Shown here in pieces: positions 6,591 to 15,741 of a stretch of DNA of 42,988 nt (position 1 is the stretch's first letter; every line of letters begins with the position of its first letter). A model generated the notes under the pieces. That model saw only the letters and a program-made list of their open reading frames with translations. It was not told where the DNA came from and did not search any database. Source of the stretch: Leptolyngbyaceae cyanobacterium RM1_406_9 (GTDB lineage Bacteria; Cyanobacteriota; Cyanobacteriia; Elainellales; Elainellaceae); contig JAAUQZ010000009.1 in the NCBI GenBank assembly GCA_012033355.1, positions 1-42,988 on the forward strand, in the 5' to 3' direction. A program made the position numbers and the translations under genes.

Positions 6591-8111
6591 TCAGGAAACC
6601 TTTGCGCCCCTGTGAATGGCGATCGCCCCCATCCCCTCGACAGTCACAGTCACTCGTCTATGACGATCAACAGTCACCGTTGCATTTGCTCCCGTCGCAG
6701 TACAGCCTGTTCCATCTGCATTCAACTCACCTTCAATTACATTGCAGTAGGTGCCCGGAGCCATATCAGTTTGCAAGGTGTGAGTGAACCGATCGGACTC
6801 ACGATTGATTACGACAAACCCTTTATCTCCTCGGCCAAAGGCAATCTGATTGGCACCGTTGCTCCACCAGTGAGTGAGTGACTCGGCTGAAGTGTAATTG
6901 CGGAAGCTGACCATATTGGCGATCGCCTGCCATCGATGTTCACATTGCCACTCTGCAAAACAACTCACTTCACCATTCATATAAACGCTGTGCGTATTGC
7001 CCTCTGCATCAGCGGGTGGCCCCTGTTCAGAATCTGAAAAGGTATAGCTTGACATCAGAGCAGGGTAGCCGTAAGGATGTGCCAGCATGAATACATTTGC
7101 AAGTTCATAGAGTTTGCCATTCTTGTAGGTCAAATAGTTGCCGCCGCCACCATGCCCCCGCTGCTTGTCGTGGTTGTCAATAAACACGATTGCCTTATCG
7201 CTTGGGGCTAATCCCCATCCCTCGCCCAAAGTTTCTAGTTGAGATAAGTTTTGACCCTCTAATCCCAAAAATTTTGCGCCCACTAGCCGACCATATTCAA
7301 ACTCATACACATCGCCGTGACTGTAATACTCAGATTTACGAACTGCCTCTGTTCCCGGATCAATCACCTCTTGCATGATGTAAGGTTGACTCGTCACAGA
7401 CTTTTGTACCAGGCTTAAGATTGCTCCCAAATCTTTAGTGTGAATGTGTTTAGCAGCATCAATTCGGAATCCGGCTACGCCCAGATTGACCAGATCAATC
7501 AAGTAATTTGCGATTTGGCGACGAACATAACTTGAGCCAGTTTTCAGATCTGGCAACCCAGAGAGTTCGCAGTTTGTCACCTGCTCATGGTTGCCATAGT
7601 CTTCAATGTCTCGCCGACAGGGGTGAAAATTACGAGATTCATACAGCCCTGGATAATGATATTTAGTAAACGTTGAGCCTGCACTGCCCTTGCCGCTGAG
7701 TTCGCCAGACATATGGTTGATCACTGCATCCGCGTATATGTCTACTCCTGCGGCGTGACAGCGTTCAACCATGTTGATAAATTGGGCGCGATCGCCACTG
7801 CGACTCTTGATTTGGTAGCTTACAGGCTGATAGCGCTGCCACCAGGGATAGCCCTCTCTGGCAATTATCGCGTGTTCATTGGGAGGTGAAACTTGTACGG
7901 CTGCAAACCCTTTTGGACCCAAAAAACTCTCACATTCCTGCGCCACATCTTCCCACTTCCACTCAAACAGATGCACCAATGCAGTGCGAGGTACCGTAGC
8001 TTGATTGTCTGGAGCTGGATCGATTCGCCAAACTGAACCAACTAGCGGCAGCACCAAAAAAATCAAAAACAGCAAACCATAGACAAATTTCCGCAGCATA
8101 TGTACACCCAT
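6591..8111 (-). CDS. Secreted alpha-amylase, GH13 (animal-type/GH13_24-like)
   Basis: A 506-residue endo-alpha-1,4-glucanase. Residues 6-26 form a signal peptide (LRKFVYGLLFLIFLVLPLVG), so it is exported. The (beta/alpha)8 barrel follows: DAVINH at 128-133, GFRIDAAKH with nucleophile Asp218 and Arg216, QEVID with acid/base Glu248, and FIDNHDKQRGHG with Asp315. The C-terminal region (from about 410) is the all-beta domain. Motif spelling (NHD.QRGHG, AHPYG..MSSY) resembles animal chloride-dependent amylases rather than cytoplasmic cyanobacterial ones. Two of the three classical chloride ligands (Arg216, Asn313) are present, but the Arg337 equivalent is Ala351. Start ATG with AAGG close upstream. 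It appears to be a single-gene unit. Confidence 0.92.
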   Translation of the reverse strand: MGVHMLRKFVYGLLFLIFLVLPLVGSVWRIDPAPDNQATVPRTALVHLFEWKWEDVAQECESFLGPKGFAAVQVSPPNEHAIIAREGYPWWQRYQPVSYQIKSRSGDRAQFINMVERCHAAGVDIYADAVINHMSGELSGKGSAGSTFTKYHYPGLYESRNFHPCRRDIEDYGNHEQVTNCELSGLPDLKTGSSYVRRQIANYLIDLVNLGVAGFRIDAAKHIHTKDLGAILSLVQKSVTSQPYIMQEVIDPGTEAVRKSEYYSHGDVYEFEYGRLVGAKFLGLEGQNLSQLETLGEGWGLAPSDKAIVFIDNHDKQRGHGGGGNYLTYKNGKLYELANVFMLAHPYGYPALMSSYTFSDSEQGPPADAEGNTHSVYMNGEVSCFAEWQCEHRWQAIANMVSFRNYTSAESLTHWWSNGANQIAFGRGDKGFVVINRESDRFTHTLQTDMAPGTYCNVIEGELNADGTGCTATGANATVTVDRHRRVTVTVEGMGAIAIHRGAKVS

Positions 8112-8210
8112 GACCTTAAATAAGGCTTGTTTAAGCTGAATTTACTTTTTCTGAGAATGCCCTTTATGTAAATAAAATAAACAAAGCCGTAATTTTACTG
8201 AGGCGATCGC

Positions 8211-8822
8211 CTATCTTTTAGCACTCATCATTTGCTGAGCCGTGAGTGACCACTCTGAAAATACACCCGACCGTATCCGTTCTGCTCGAAACTGCTCTAC
8301 TTGATATTCGTTATCCTCAGTTAAGCGATAGACCGATATAGTGGGCAATTTGGGCAAACCAATATACCGAGCCGCACCCAGCGCCCTGTAATCTACAATC
8401 CAATACTCAGGAATTCCTAAGCTCTCATAGTCTGCCAGTTTGGTCAGATAATCATCTCGCCAATTAGTGCTAACGACTTCCACGACCAGCCGCGCAGAAC
8501 TGCCTATCGAAATTGTTGAATACTTCTGCCAGTAAGGATCTGCGGCAATGGCCTGTTGATCAAGCACAACAATATCGGGCAGGTATCCAAAATTCTCTCG
8601 ATAAGGTTTAACTAAACAGGTTCGAGGTACAAAATAAGGAAGATTTAGCCGATAAATTTCTAAGGTAATTTGATCCGCAATAAAACCCGCCACCTCTTCA
8701 TGTTGACCTATGGGACGCATTTCGGCGATCGCCCCGTTAAGCAGTTCATAGCGCCCTCCATCCTCTGGATACTGCTGCAAAAATTGGTCAAAAGTGATTG
8801 GCTGAGCAGCGGCTTGAGTCAT
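8211..8822 (-). CDS. Uma2-family putative restriction endonuclease (DUF820)
   Basis: A 203-residue Uma2/DUF820 protein, a PD-(D/E)XK nuclease-fold family strongly expanded in cyanobacteria. N-terminal TFDQFLQQYPEDGGRYELLNGAI is the typical start. The core has YLPDIVVL (Asp of PD) and LVVEVVS, then KLADYESLGIPEYWIVDY. Here the Lys of the (D/E)XK is a Val, as in many members, with a later Lys (TKLADY) likely to serve instead. Its start is only six bases past the reconstructed stop of a second uma2 gene, so the two form a unit. Biological role of the family is not established; nuclease activity is inferred from the fold. Confidence 0.85.
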   Translation of the reverse strand: MTQAAAQPITFDQFLQQYPEDGGRYELLNGAIAEMRPIGQHEEVAGFIADQITLEIYRLNLPYFVPRTCLVKPYRENFGYLPDIVVLDQQAIAADPYWQKYSTISIGSSARLVVEVVSTNWRDDYLTKLADYESLGIPEYWIVDYRALGAARYIGLPKLPTISVYRLTEDNEYQVEQFRAERIRSGVFSEWSLTAQQMMSAKR

Positions 8823-8828
8823 ATCAAC

Positions 8829-9430
8829 TTACCAGACTTCACTCAAGTCAAGGATAAATCCAGACAACACGGGTTCGCCGTCCAAAGTAGAAGGGTTCTC
8901 AAGGCATTGCACTTCTGTTGAGCGCGATAAATATAAGCCCTGCGTTGCTTTCGGTCGATCAGCCAACCTAGCTGAGCGCCATTTTGGATGTATTCTTCCA
9001 TCTTGTTTTGAAGAACCGTTAGGCTATCCGTTGGTGACTTTAATTCCACTACAAAATCAGGACATAGCGGAACAAATTTCTCTTGCTGATCTTGGGGAAC
9101 TGTTTCCCACCGTTCTAACCTTATCCAGGCAGCATCGGGCGATCGCTCTGCCCCATTTGGCAGCTTAAAGCCCGTTGAAGAGTTAAAAGCTTTTCCCAAC
9201 TTTGTTTGACGATTCCACAACCAAAGCTGTCCTTCAATCTCAAGGTTGCGATTGCCCGTGTTTCCACCCGTCGGAGGCATAATCAGCAATTCTCCATCAG
9301 TCGTTCGCTCAATCCGTAAGTCTCGGTTAAGCTGACAGAGTTCAAAAAATTGTTCATCCGTTAGGGAAATAATCGGTTCTAGCTTCAAAACCAACAATTC
9401 ATCTTCAGGCAAGACTTGGGTTGAAGTCAT
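8829..9430 (-). pseudogene. Second Uma2-family gene with a frameshift near its 3' end
   Basis: Uma2/DUF820 protein, about 200 residues when repaired. LSLTDEQFFELCQLNRDLRIERT is interrupted by nothing until near the end: PDAAWIRLERW and FVVELKSPTDSL give a complete PD...ExK motif, so this copy keeps the catalytic Lys its neighbour lacks. Near 8916 one base is missing: the current frame ends in an atypical tail, whereas the adjacent frame reads EVQCLENPSTLDGEPVLSGF and ends at 8829, a perfect family C-terminus. It precedes the other uma2 and lies 32 bases after hicB. The change affects only the last 30 residues, so it could be recent or a sequencing error. Confidence 0.8.
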
Positions 9431-9462
9431 CGTCGGTTGCCGTGTTGCTGTATAGCTTTCTT

Positions 9463-9714
9463 TTAGGGTAAGCGATTTGGGGGCGATCGCCCCTCACCAC
9501 AAGCCTCTAAATAGTCAACAATGCTAGTTGGCGCAGGCACAGCTACACCATCTTCTCGCAAACCCTTTAAGTGAAATTGAATCGCCTCAACAATTAATTC
9601 CTTGGCTTCTTCCAGAGTCTCTCCAACCGCTACACAGCCCGGTAAATTGGCAACACAAGCACCGTCTAGATTCTGGACTGTGCTACTTGAGCGGGCAAGA
9701 TGCCCACTCCACAA
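9463..9714 (-). pseudogene. HicB-like antitoxin gene, 5' end replaced by a REP sequence
   Basis: The body is a HicB-type partial RNase-H-fold protein: LPGCVAVGETLEEAKELIVEAIQFHLKGLREDGVAVP is the family core (quoted in parts: LPGCVAVGETLEEA, then AIQFHLKGLREDG). HicB antitoxins neutralise the HicA mRNA interferase. The normal first strand, about eight to ten residues of the type MKYLVVIEK, is missing; instead the frame runs into the REP copy at 9687-9713 and opens at a TTG just beyond it. No hicA gene is adjacent on either side. I read this as an orphan antitoxin truncated by insertion of the RAYT unit; a chimeric but expressed protein is possible. Confidence 0.65.
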
Positions 9715-10309
9715 GAGCTTTGAATAGGATATTTATTTTACGGGAAGCTGTAATCAGAAGTAGAAATTTTCTGAAGAAATTTGCCAGAAGAATGGGTAGT
9801 CTTCTGGAATTTCTGATAGTCCAGCCTTCACTGGATTTTGTCTAATGTATTGCCAAAAATTCTGAAACTCTTCTTCATCTCTAACAATGCGGTCATATCT
9901 TTCATCCTGCCAAACAATACCAAGGTGATTTGTCACTTTTGGAATTATTTTGGCACTATAGCCTTTGATGCTTTTCATGATGCTGCTTAGTGTCCAATAT
10001 TCATTCTTGGATTTAACCCAAGGCTGAATCAGCATATGCACATGGTCAGGCATCACAACCATAGTGAAAATTTGATACCTTTCTTGGTCGAAGAACAAAC
10101 AGGATTCCAGAATGGCTTGTCTAGCATCTGGGCTAAGTTCCGACTTCTCCCAAGTGTTAAAAGTAACGAAATAAATTGAGCTACCCAATTCCCAATGTGG
10201 CAAATCCCTGTGAGTAATCTTTAACTTCTGTTCCTTGCCTGAATTCACACTAAAAATATTCCTTGTCAAATAGAGATACTCATGTGGAGTGGGCATCTTG
10301 CCCGCTCAA
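9687..10309 (-). mobile_element. RAYT unit bounded by perfect 27-bp inverted REP copies
   Basis: A 623-bp segment with an exact 27-bp inverted repeat at its ends (9687-9713 and 10283-10309). Each copy has TGTGG, a short linker and the hairpin GGGCA-TCT-TGCCC, the REP architecture. Between them is one gene, a REP-associated tyrosine transposase, whose ATG lies inside the right REP. The left end interrupts the 5' end of hicB. No target-site duplication is visible, as expected for HUH single-strand transposition. Confidence 0.8.
9754..10296 (-). CDS. REP-associated tyrosine transposase (RAYT, TnpA_REP; Y1 HUH nuclease)
   Basis: A 180-residue Y1-type transposase of the IS200/IS605-related RAYT family, which cleaves single-stranded REP hairpins. 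The HUH metal site is His85-Val-His87 in VVMPDHVHMLIQP; the catalytic Tyr is most likely Tyr150 in WQYIRQNPVKAGL, matching Tyr115 of E. coli TnpA_REP by motif. GIVWQDERYDRIVRDEEEF is the usual region before it. The conserved domain begins at about residue 28 (LPHWELGSSIYFVTFNTWE); the first residues are encoded by the REP, so the native start is uncertain. The open frame is intact, unlike several neighbours, so the protein may be active on the REP family dispersed in this window. Confidence 0.9.
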   Translation of the reverse strand: MPTPHEYLYLTRNIFSVNSGKEQKLKITHRDLPHWELGSSIYFVTFNTWEKSELSPDARQAILESCLFFDQERYQIFTMVVMPDHVHMLIQPWVKSKNEYWTLSSIMKSIKGYSAKIIPKVTNHLGIVWQDERYDRIVRDEEEFQNFWQYIRQNPVKAGLSEIPEDYPFFWQISSENFYF

Positions 10310-10356
10310 TATCAAAAGCATTCCCTTCCCATTTCAAAACAAACCTCGCAACAAAA

Positions 10357-10382
10357 AATCCCCCGCTTAGAGGCAGGGGATT
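10357..10382 (-). terminator. Terminator of the psaA-psaB transcript
   Basis: On the minus strand AATCCCC pairs with GGGGATT around a loop containing CTCTAA, followed by TTTTTT. It lies about 25 bases past the psaB stop. Confidence 0.8.
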
Positions 10383-10406
10383 TAGTTTATCGCCTAAAAG
10401 GAGTGG

Positions 10407-12633
10407 TTAACCAAACCTACTCGCAGTTGAGGCTATCAGGAAGGCGGCGTAGGTGAGTACGTAGCCGACCGTGAAGTGAGCCAGACCGATTAGACGACCT
10501 TGGACAATAGACATTGCAACGGGCTTGTCCTTCCAGCGAACTAGGTTCGCCAAAGGAGTGCGCTCGTGCGCCCAGACCAGAGTTTCGATCAGTTCTTGCC
10601 AGTAGCCTCTCCAGGAGATCAGGAACATGAAGCCCGTTGCCCAAACTAGATGTCCAAAGAGGAACATCCAAGCCCAGACCGCCAGGTTATTCATGCCATA
10701 GGGGTTGTACCCGTTGATCAACTGAGCCGAGTTTAACCAGAGGTAGTCGCGCAGCCAGCCCATGATCGTCACGGACGTATCGTTAAACTGAGCCACGTTG
10801 CCCTGCCAAACTGCGAGGTGCTTCCAGTGCCAGTAGAATGTCACCCAACCAATGGTGTTGAGCATCCAGAACATGGCGAGGTAGAAGGAGTCCCAAGCAG
10901 AGATGTCGCAGGTGCCGCCCCGACCCAGGGCCATCGCAGGGGAAGCTGTAGCCAAAGTCTTTCTTATCGGGCATCAGCTTCGAGCCGCGTGCATCCAACG
11001 CACCTTTGACGAGAATCAAGGTGGTGGTGTGCAAACCGAGGGCGATCGCATGGTGAACCAAGAAATCACCAGGGCCAATGGTCAAGAACAGCGAGTTTGT
11101 ACCGGAGTTGATTGCATCCAACCAGCCGGGTAGCCACACGTTGCCGTGATTGGGCCAAGCGGTTGTTGCAAGGCTATCAGGATTAGACAGAAGCGTGTCG
11201 AAACCATACAGCACCTTACCGTGAGAAGCCTGGATGAACTGTGCGAACACAGGCTCAATCAAGATTTGCTTCTCAGGAGTAGCAAAGGCTTGCATTACGT
11301 CGTTGTGAACGTAAATGCCGAGGGTATGGAAGCCCAGGAACAGAGACACCCAGCTCAGGTGAGAGATGATTGCCTCTTTGTGTTCCAGAACTCGATCGAG
11401 TACGTTGCCCTTGTTCTGAGCGGGGTCGTAGTCCCGCACCCAGAAGATTGCACCGTGAGCAAACGCACCCACCATCAGGAATCCAGCAATGTACTGGTGA
11501 TGGGTGTAGAGCGCTGCCTGAGTGGTGAAGTCCTTCGCCATGAATGCGTAAGGCGGCAACGAGTACATATGCTGCGCTACCAGGGAGGTAATCACGCCCA
11601 GCGCTGCCAGAGCCAAAGCGAGCTGGAAGTGTAGGGAGTTGTTGATGGTGTCATACAGTCCCTGGTGAGGCAGGTTGAACTGTCCTTCGGTCTTGGTGCC
11701 AAAGAAATTTTTGGCGTTCAACATCTCTTTGATGTTGTGACCAATGCCGAAGTTGGTTCGGTACATATGACCCGCAATGATGAAGATGACGGCGATCGCC
11801 AAATGGTGATGCGCCATATCCGTCAACCACAGCGATTCGGTCTGAGGATGGAAACCGCCCAGGAAGGTGAGAATGGCATCTCCAGCGCCCTGAGAGGTGC
11901 TGAAAATGTGATCTGCCGTATCAGGGTTCTCTGCATACACACCCCAGTTACCCGTAAAGAATGGCTTCAGACCAGCGGGGTGAGGAGGTGTAGACAGGAA
12001 GTTGTCCCAGCCCACGTGCTGCCCACGAGATTCGGGAATCGCAACGTGAATTAAGTGACCTGCCCAAGCCAAAGAGCTAACCCCAAACAGACCAGCTAGG
12101 TGGTGGTTCAGCCGAGATTCAGCATTCTTAAACCAGGACAAGCTGGGGCGGAACTTGGGCTGGAGGTGTAGCCAGCCCGCAAACAAGAAGACACCAGCTA
12201 GCAACAACAGGAAAACAGCCCCGTTGTAGAGTTCGCCATTGGTTCTCATGCCGATGGTGTACCACCAGTGGTAAACACCAGAATAGGCAATGTTAACCGG
12301 GCCAGAAGCACCGCCCTGTGTAAACGCATCAACGGCGGGTTGACCAAAGTGAGGGTCCCAAATCGCGTGGGCGATCGGTTTTACATTCAGCGGATCTTTG
12401 ATCCACTGCTCAAAGTTGCCTTGCCAAGCGACGTGGAAGAGACTACCAGATGTCCAAAGGAAGATGATTGCCAGGTGACCGAAGTGAGAAGCAAAAATCT
12501 TTTGGTAAAGATTTTCTTCTGTCATTCCGTCATGGCTTTCAAAGTCATGGGCAGTGGCAATCCCGTACCAGATCCGCCGTGTTGTCGGATCTTGGGCCAA
12601 GTCCTGGCTAAATTTTGGGAATTTAGTTGCCAT
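10407..12633 (-). pseudogene. psaB: Photosystem I core protein PsaB, one-base insertion in the FX loop
   Basis: P700 apoprotein A2, thylakoid membrane, eleven transmembrane helices; with PsaA it binds P700, the A0/A1 acceptors and the shared [4Fe-4S] cluster FX. N-terminus [20 protein letters not shown] is canonical. The first frame reads through FPCDGPG and then leaves the family sequence; the second resumes at [19 protein letters not shown] and ends normally at 10407. One extra C in the plus-strand CCC at 10924-10926 causes this, exactly between the two FX cysteine ligands. Restored length is 741 residues, as expected. A photoautotroph could not lose this, so an error in the sequence is most likely. 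psaB follows psaA by 22 bases in one operon. Confidence 0.93.
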
Positions 12634-12655
12634 GTTTAACGAGTTCTCCTCGTGC

Positions 12656-14914
12656 TCATCCGCTTACTGCAATGATTCGAGCCAGGAAGAACGCCCACGT
12701 AGTGACGATTCCTCCCAGGAGGTAGTGAGCCACACCCACAGCACGACCCTGAATGATGCTCAGAGCGCGAGGCTGAATGGCGGGGGCGACTCTTAGCTTA
12801 TTGTGCGCCCAAACAATTGACTCAATCAATTCTTGCCAGTAGCCGCGACCACTAAACAAGAACATGAGGCTGAACGCCCAGACAAAGTGGGCACCCAGGA
12901 ACAGCAAACCATAAGCCGAAAGTGCTGAACCGTAGGAACCGATTACCTGAGTGGCTTGTGCCCACAGGAAGTCGCGGAGCCAACCGTTGATGGTAATCGC
13001 ACTTTGGGCAAAGTTACCGCCCGTGATGTGAGACACCGAGCCGTCGCCATTCACCGTTCCCCATACGTCAGACTGCATCTTCCAACTGAAGTGGAAAATC
13101 GCAATGGACAGGGAGTTGTACATCCAGAACAGACCGAGGAAGACATGATCCCAACCAGAAACCTGGCAGGTGCCGCCCCGACCGGGACCGTCGCAAGGGA
13201 AGCGGAAGCCCAGATTTGCCTTGTCTGGAATCAGACGAGAGCTACGGGCAAACAGCACGCCCTTGAGCAGAATCAATACCGTCACGTGAATCGTGAAGGC
13301 GTGGATGTGGTGAACCATGAAGTCAGCCGTACCGAGGGCGATCGGCATCATGGCAACCTTACCACCCACCGCCACGATGCCACCGCCAAATGCATAGCTA
13401 GCCGGAGCTAGAGCATTGGGGGCTGTTGCACCCGGAGCGAGGGTATGAATGTTTTGAATCCACTGAGCAAACACGGGCTGAAGCTGAATCGCCGTGTCAG
13501 AGAACATGTCTTGGGGACGACCCAAAGCACGCATCGTATCGTTATGGATATACAGTCCGAAGCTGTGGAAGCCGAGGAAAATGCAGACCCAGTTGAGGTG
13601 AGAAATGATTGCGTCTCTGTGACGAATCACCCGATCTAGCAGGTTGTTTTGATTAACCACCGGATCGTAGTCGCGCACCATGAAGATGGCTCCATGCGCT
13701 CCAGCACCCACAATCAGGAAGCCACCAATCCACATGTGGTGTGTGAAGATCGACAACTGCGTGGGGTAGTCCGTCGCCAAATAAGGGTAAGGCGGCATAG
13801 CGTACATGTGCTGAGCCACAATGATGGTCAGCGAACCCAGCATTGCCAGGTTAATCGCTAGCTGAGCGTGCCAGGATGTTGTGAGAATTTCATACAGACC
13901 CTTGTGGCCTTCGCCTGTGAAGGGGCCTTTGTGGTTCTCCAGAATTTCCTTGATGCTGTGACCGATTCCCCAGTTGGTGCGGTACATGTGACCCGCGATG
14001 ATGAACAGCACAGCGATCGCCAAGTGGTGATGCGCCGTGTCAGACAGCCACAGACCGCCTGTAACGGGGTTCAAACCACCCTTAAACGTGAGGAAATCAG
14101 CATATTCACCCCAGTTGAGGGTAAAGAAGGGAGTCAAGCCCTTCGCAAAACTGGGATATAGCTCAGCCATCAAGCCAGAATTCAAAATAAACTCGTGAGG
14201 CAAGGGGATGTCCGCAGGCGGAACCCCAGCATCCAACAGCTTATTAATAGGAAGCGCAACGTGGATCTGGTGCCCTGCCCAAGACAAGGAACCCAAACCG
14301 AGCAAACCCGCCAAATGGTGATTTAGCATCGATTCAACATTCTGGAACCACTCCAGCTTGGGAGCGCGCTTGTGGTAATGGAACCAGCCTGCAAACAGCA
14401 TCAGAGCAGCCATGACCAGGCCACCAATTGCCGTGCAGTAGAGCTGAAACTCACTGGTAATCCCTGAGGCTCGCCATAGCTGGAAGAAGCCAGAGGTAAT
14501 TTGAATCCCCTGGAAGCCGCCGCCTACATCTGCATTCAAAATTTCTTGACCGACAATCGGCCAGACGACCTGGGCACTGGGCTTAATGCCAGTGGGGTCA
14601 GTCAGCCAAGCTTCATAATTTGAAAAACGAGCGCCATGAAAATACATACCGCTCAGCCAGATAAACACAATGGCTAAGTGACCAAAGTGAGCGCTGAAGA
14701 TCTTACGGGATATATCTTCTAAGTCGCTGGTATGACTATCAAAATCGTGAGCGTCAGCATGAAGGTTCCAAATCCAGGTGGTAGTTTTAGGACCTCTGGA
14801 TAGGGTGCGATCGAAGTGACCGGGCTTGCCCCACTTCTCGAATGAAGTAGGAACCGGGTCTTTATCAACCACAACCTTGACCTTTGCGTCTCGCTCCCGT
14901 GGGGTAGTTGTCAT
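12656..14914 (-). CDS. psaA: Photosystem I P700 chlorophyll a apoprotein A1
   Basis: A 752-residue PsaA, an integral thylakoid protein forming the reaction-centre heterodimer with PsaB. The start [20 protein letters not shown] and the FX-binding loop [13 protein letters not shown] are intact, with both cysteine ligands. His-rich antenna chlorophyll-binding helices occur throughout (for example [20 protein letters not shown]). Length matches the family. It opens the psaA-psaB operon, with GGAG a few bases before the ATG and a leader of about 240 bases to a perfect TATAAT, consistent with the long, light-regulated leaders known for cyanobacterial psaA. No anomaly is seen in this gene, in contrast to psaB. 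Confidence 0.98.
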   Translation of the reverse strand: MTTTPRERDAKVKVVVDKDPVPTSFEKWGKPGHFDRTLSRGPKTTTWIWNLHADAHDFDSHTSDLEDISRKIFSAHFGHLAIVFIWLSGMYFHGARFSNYEAWLTDPTGIKPSAQVVWPIVGQEILNADVGGGFQGIQITSGFFQLWRASGITSEFQLYCTAIGGLVMAALMLFAGWFHYHKRAPKLEWFQNVESMLNHHLAGLLGLGSLSWAGHQIHVALPINKLLDAGVPPADIPLPHEFILNSGLMAELYPSFAKGLTPFFTLNWGEYADFLTFKGGLNPVTGGLWLSDTAHHHLAIAVLFIIAGHMYRTNWGIGHSIKEILENHKGPFTGEGHKGLYEILTTSWHAQLAINLAMLGSLTIIVAQHMYAMPPYPYLATDYPTQLSIFTHHMWIGGFLIVGAGAHGAIFMVRDYDPVVNQNNLLDRVIRHRDAIISHLNWVCIFLGFHSFGLYIHNDTMRALGRPQDMFSDTAIQLQPVFAQWIQNIHTLAPGATAPNALAPASYAFGGGIVAVGGKVAMMPIALGTADFMVHHIHAFTIHVTVLILLKGVLFARSSRLIPDKANLGFRFPCDGPGRGGTCQVSGWDHVFLGLFWMYNSLSIAIFHFSWKMQSDVWGTVNGDGSVSHITGGNFAQSAITINGWLRDFLWAQATQVIGSYGSALSAYGLLFLGAHFVWAFSLMFLFSGRGYWQELIESIVWAHNKLRVAPAIQPRALSIIQGRAVGVAHYLLGGIVTTWAFFLARIIAVSG

Positions 14915-15160
14915 TAGAGACTCTCCTCTCTCTAGACAAGGAACGAGTAATCCCTCTCCCCAAGTTTTTAGATTCTCTTCTCATCAATCAGCGGCTAGCA
15001 GATGATTTAAGACCAGGTTTATGAGACCCAGACAAAGCGTCGTAACCATTTCAGAGGTCGCGCTACTTAACTTTAAGAGAAGAGAACGGTCATAACTGCC
15101 GCCTTAACATTAAGCCAGAACAGCAATTCAGACTGCCTTGAGGGTTGGGTTCTCTCGTGC

Positions 15161-15166
15161 ATTATA
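15161..15166 (-). promoter_or_regulatory. Candidate psaA -10 element
   Basis: A perfect TATAAT on the minus strand predicts a start site near 15154, giving a leader of about 240 bases, close to the roughly 250-base leader known from Synechocystis psaA. No good -35 is seen at 17 bases, which is also typical of this promoter class. Inference only. Confidence 0.45.
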
Positions 15167-15546
15167 GAGCGGCATTTGGCACGACTTCGAACGTGGTTAA
15201 CAATAATTCAAAATGAGCAAATCACGAGGGGGTGAGGCTTGCGACGAGTCATAACAGCAAAAGATGTGCTAAGCGTTGTCAATCGTTTACGAATTGAAAC
15301 AACTTATACCAAACATAGAAAAACTTAAAAACTTAGAGAACTTATTAAAGCTTAAAGAAGTTAAACAAAAGTCAACTTTATTCTTTTAGAGGGGGTCTGA
15401 AAAGTAGCAAATTTTCCCTGTAAAAGCGTAGCGTTCGGTGTAAGGGCATAGCATTCGGCAGGGAGACTCTGGAATAGACCGAAAACTCTTGCCCGAATGC
15501 CACGCCTCTGAGGTAGGACGCACCTTCTAACACTTCTGTCAGTCCC

Positions 15547-15603
15547 CTGTGGGATGGGCATCTTGCCCGTCCAAATCAAGCAGGCAAGATGCCTGCTCCA
15601 CAG
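15547..15603. repeat. Inverted REP pair (BIME-like)
   Basis: Two REPs face each other: CTGTGG...GGGCATCTTGCCC and its diverged inverse AGGCAAGATGCCT...CCACAG, separated by a few bases. Same family as the ends of the RAYT unit at 9687-10309. Confidence 0.8.
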
Positions 15604-15741
15604 TAAGCTGTAGCTTCTAAGATCTTGAGTCACTCCCCCCTCGCCCCTCGCCTTCCCCCCTCCCACACACTTCCCCCTACCGAAGCAATTTTATAATCCG
15701 ATATAGTTCCCTATGGACAGATCGCCCAGGAGTGTGACTGC

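Larger units (their letters stand above)
14915..15741. other. Long intergenic region: psaA leader and promoter, REP pair, low-complexity run
   Basis: No gene is supported in these 827 bases. From left to right: psaA leader (14915 to about 15154), TATAAT at 15166-15161 (minus), a possible upstream TTGACA (minus, 15282-15277), A-rich AACTT-like direct repeats (15295-15360), a REP pair (15547-15603), and a C-rich low-complexity run (15625-15665) just before the divergently transcribed lipoprotein gene. Confidence 0.5.

Noticed and set aside
6172-6615. Plus-strand reading through the 21-bp array giving a NTPGSNS repeat protein
   Set aside because: No ribosome site, the unique tail resembles no protein, and repeat substitutions are not silent in this frame.
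11146-11634. Long plus-strand frames opposite psaA and psaB
   Set aside because: Shadows of the highly conserved GC-rich psa genes; no start signals or recognisable domains.
15361-15666. Minus-strand frame across the REP pair upstream of the lipoprotein gene
   Set aside because: It consists of REP and C-rich repeat sequence; no coding pattern.
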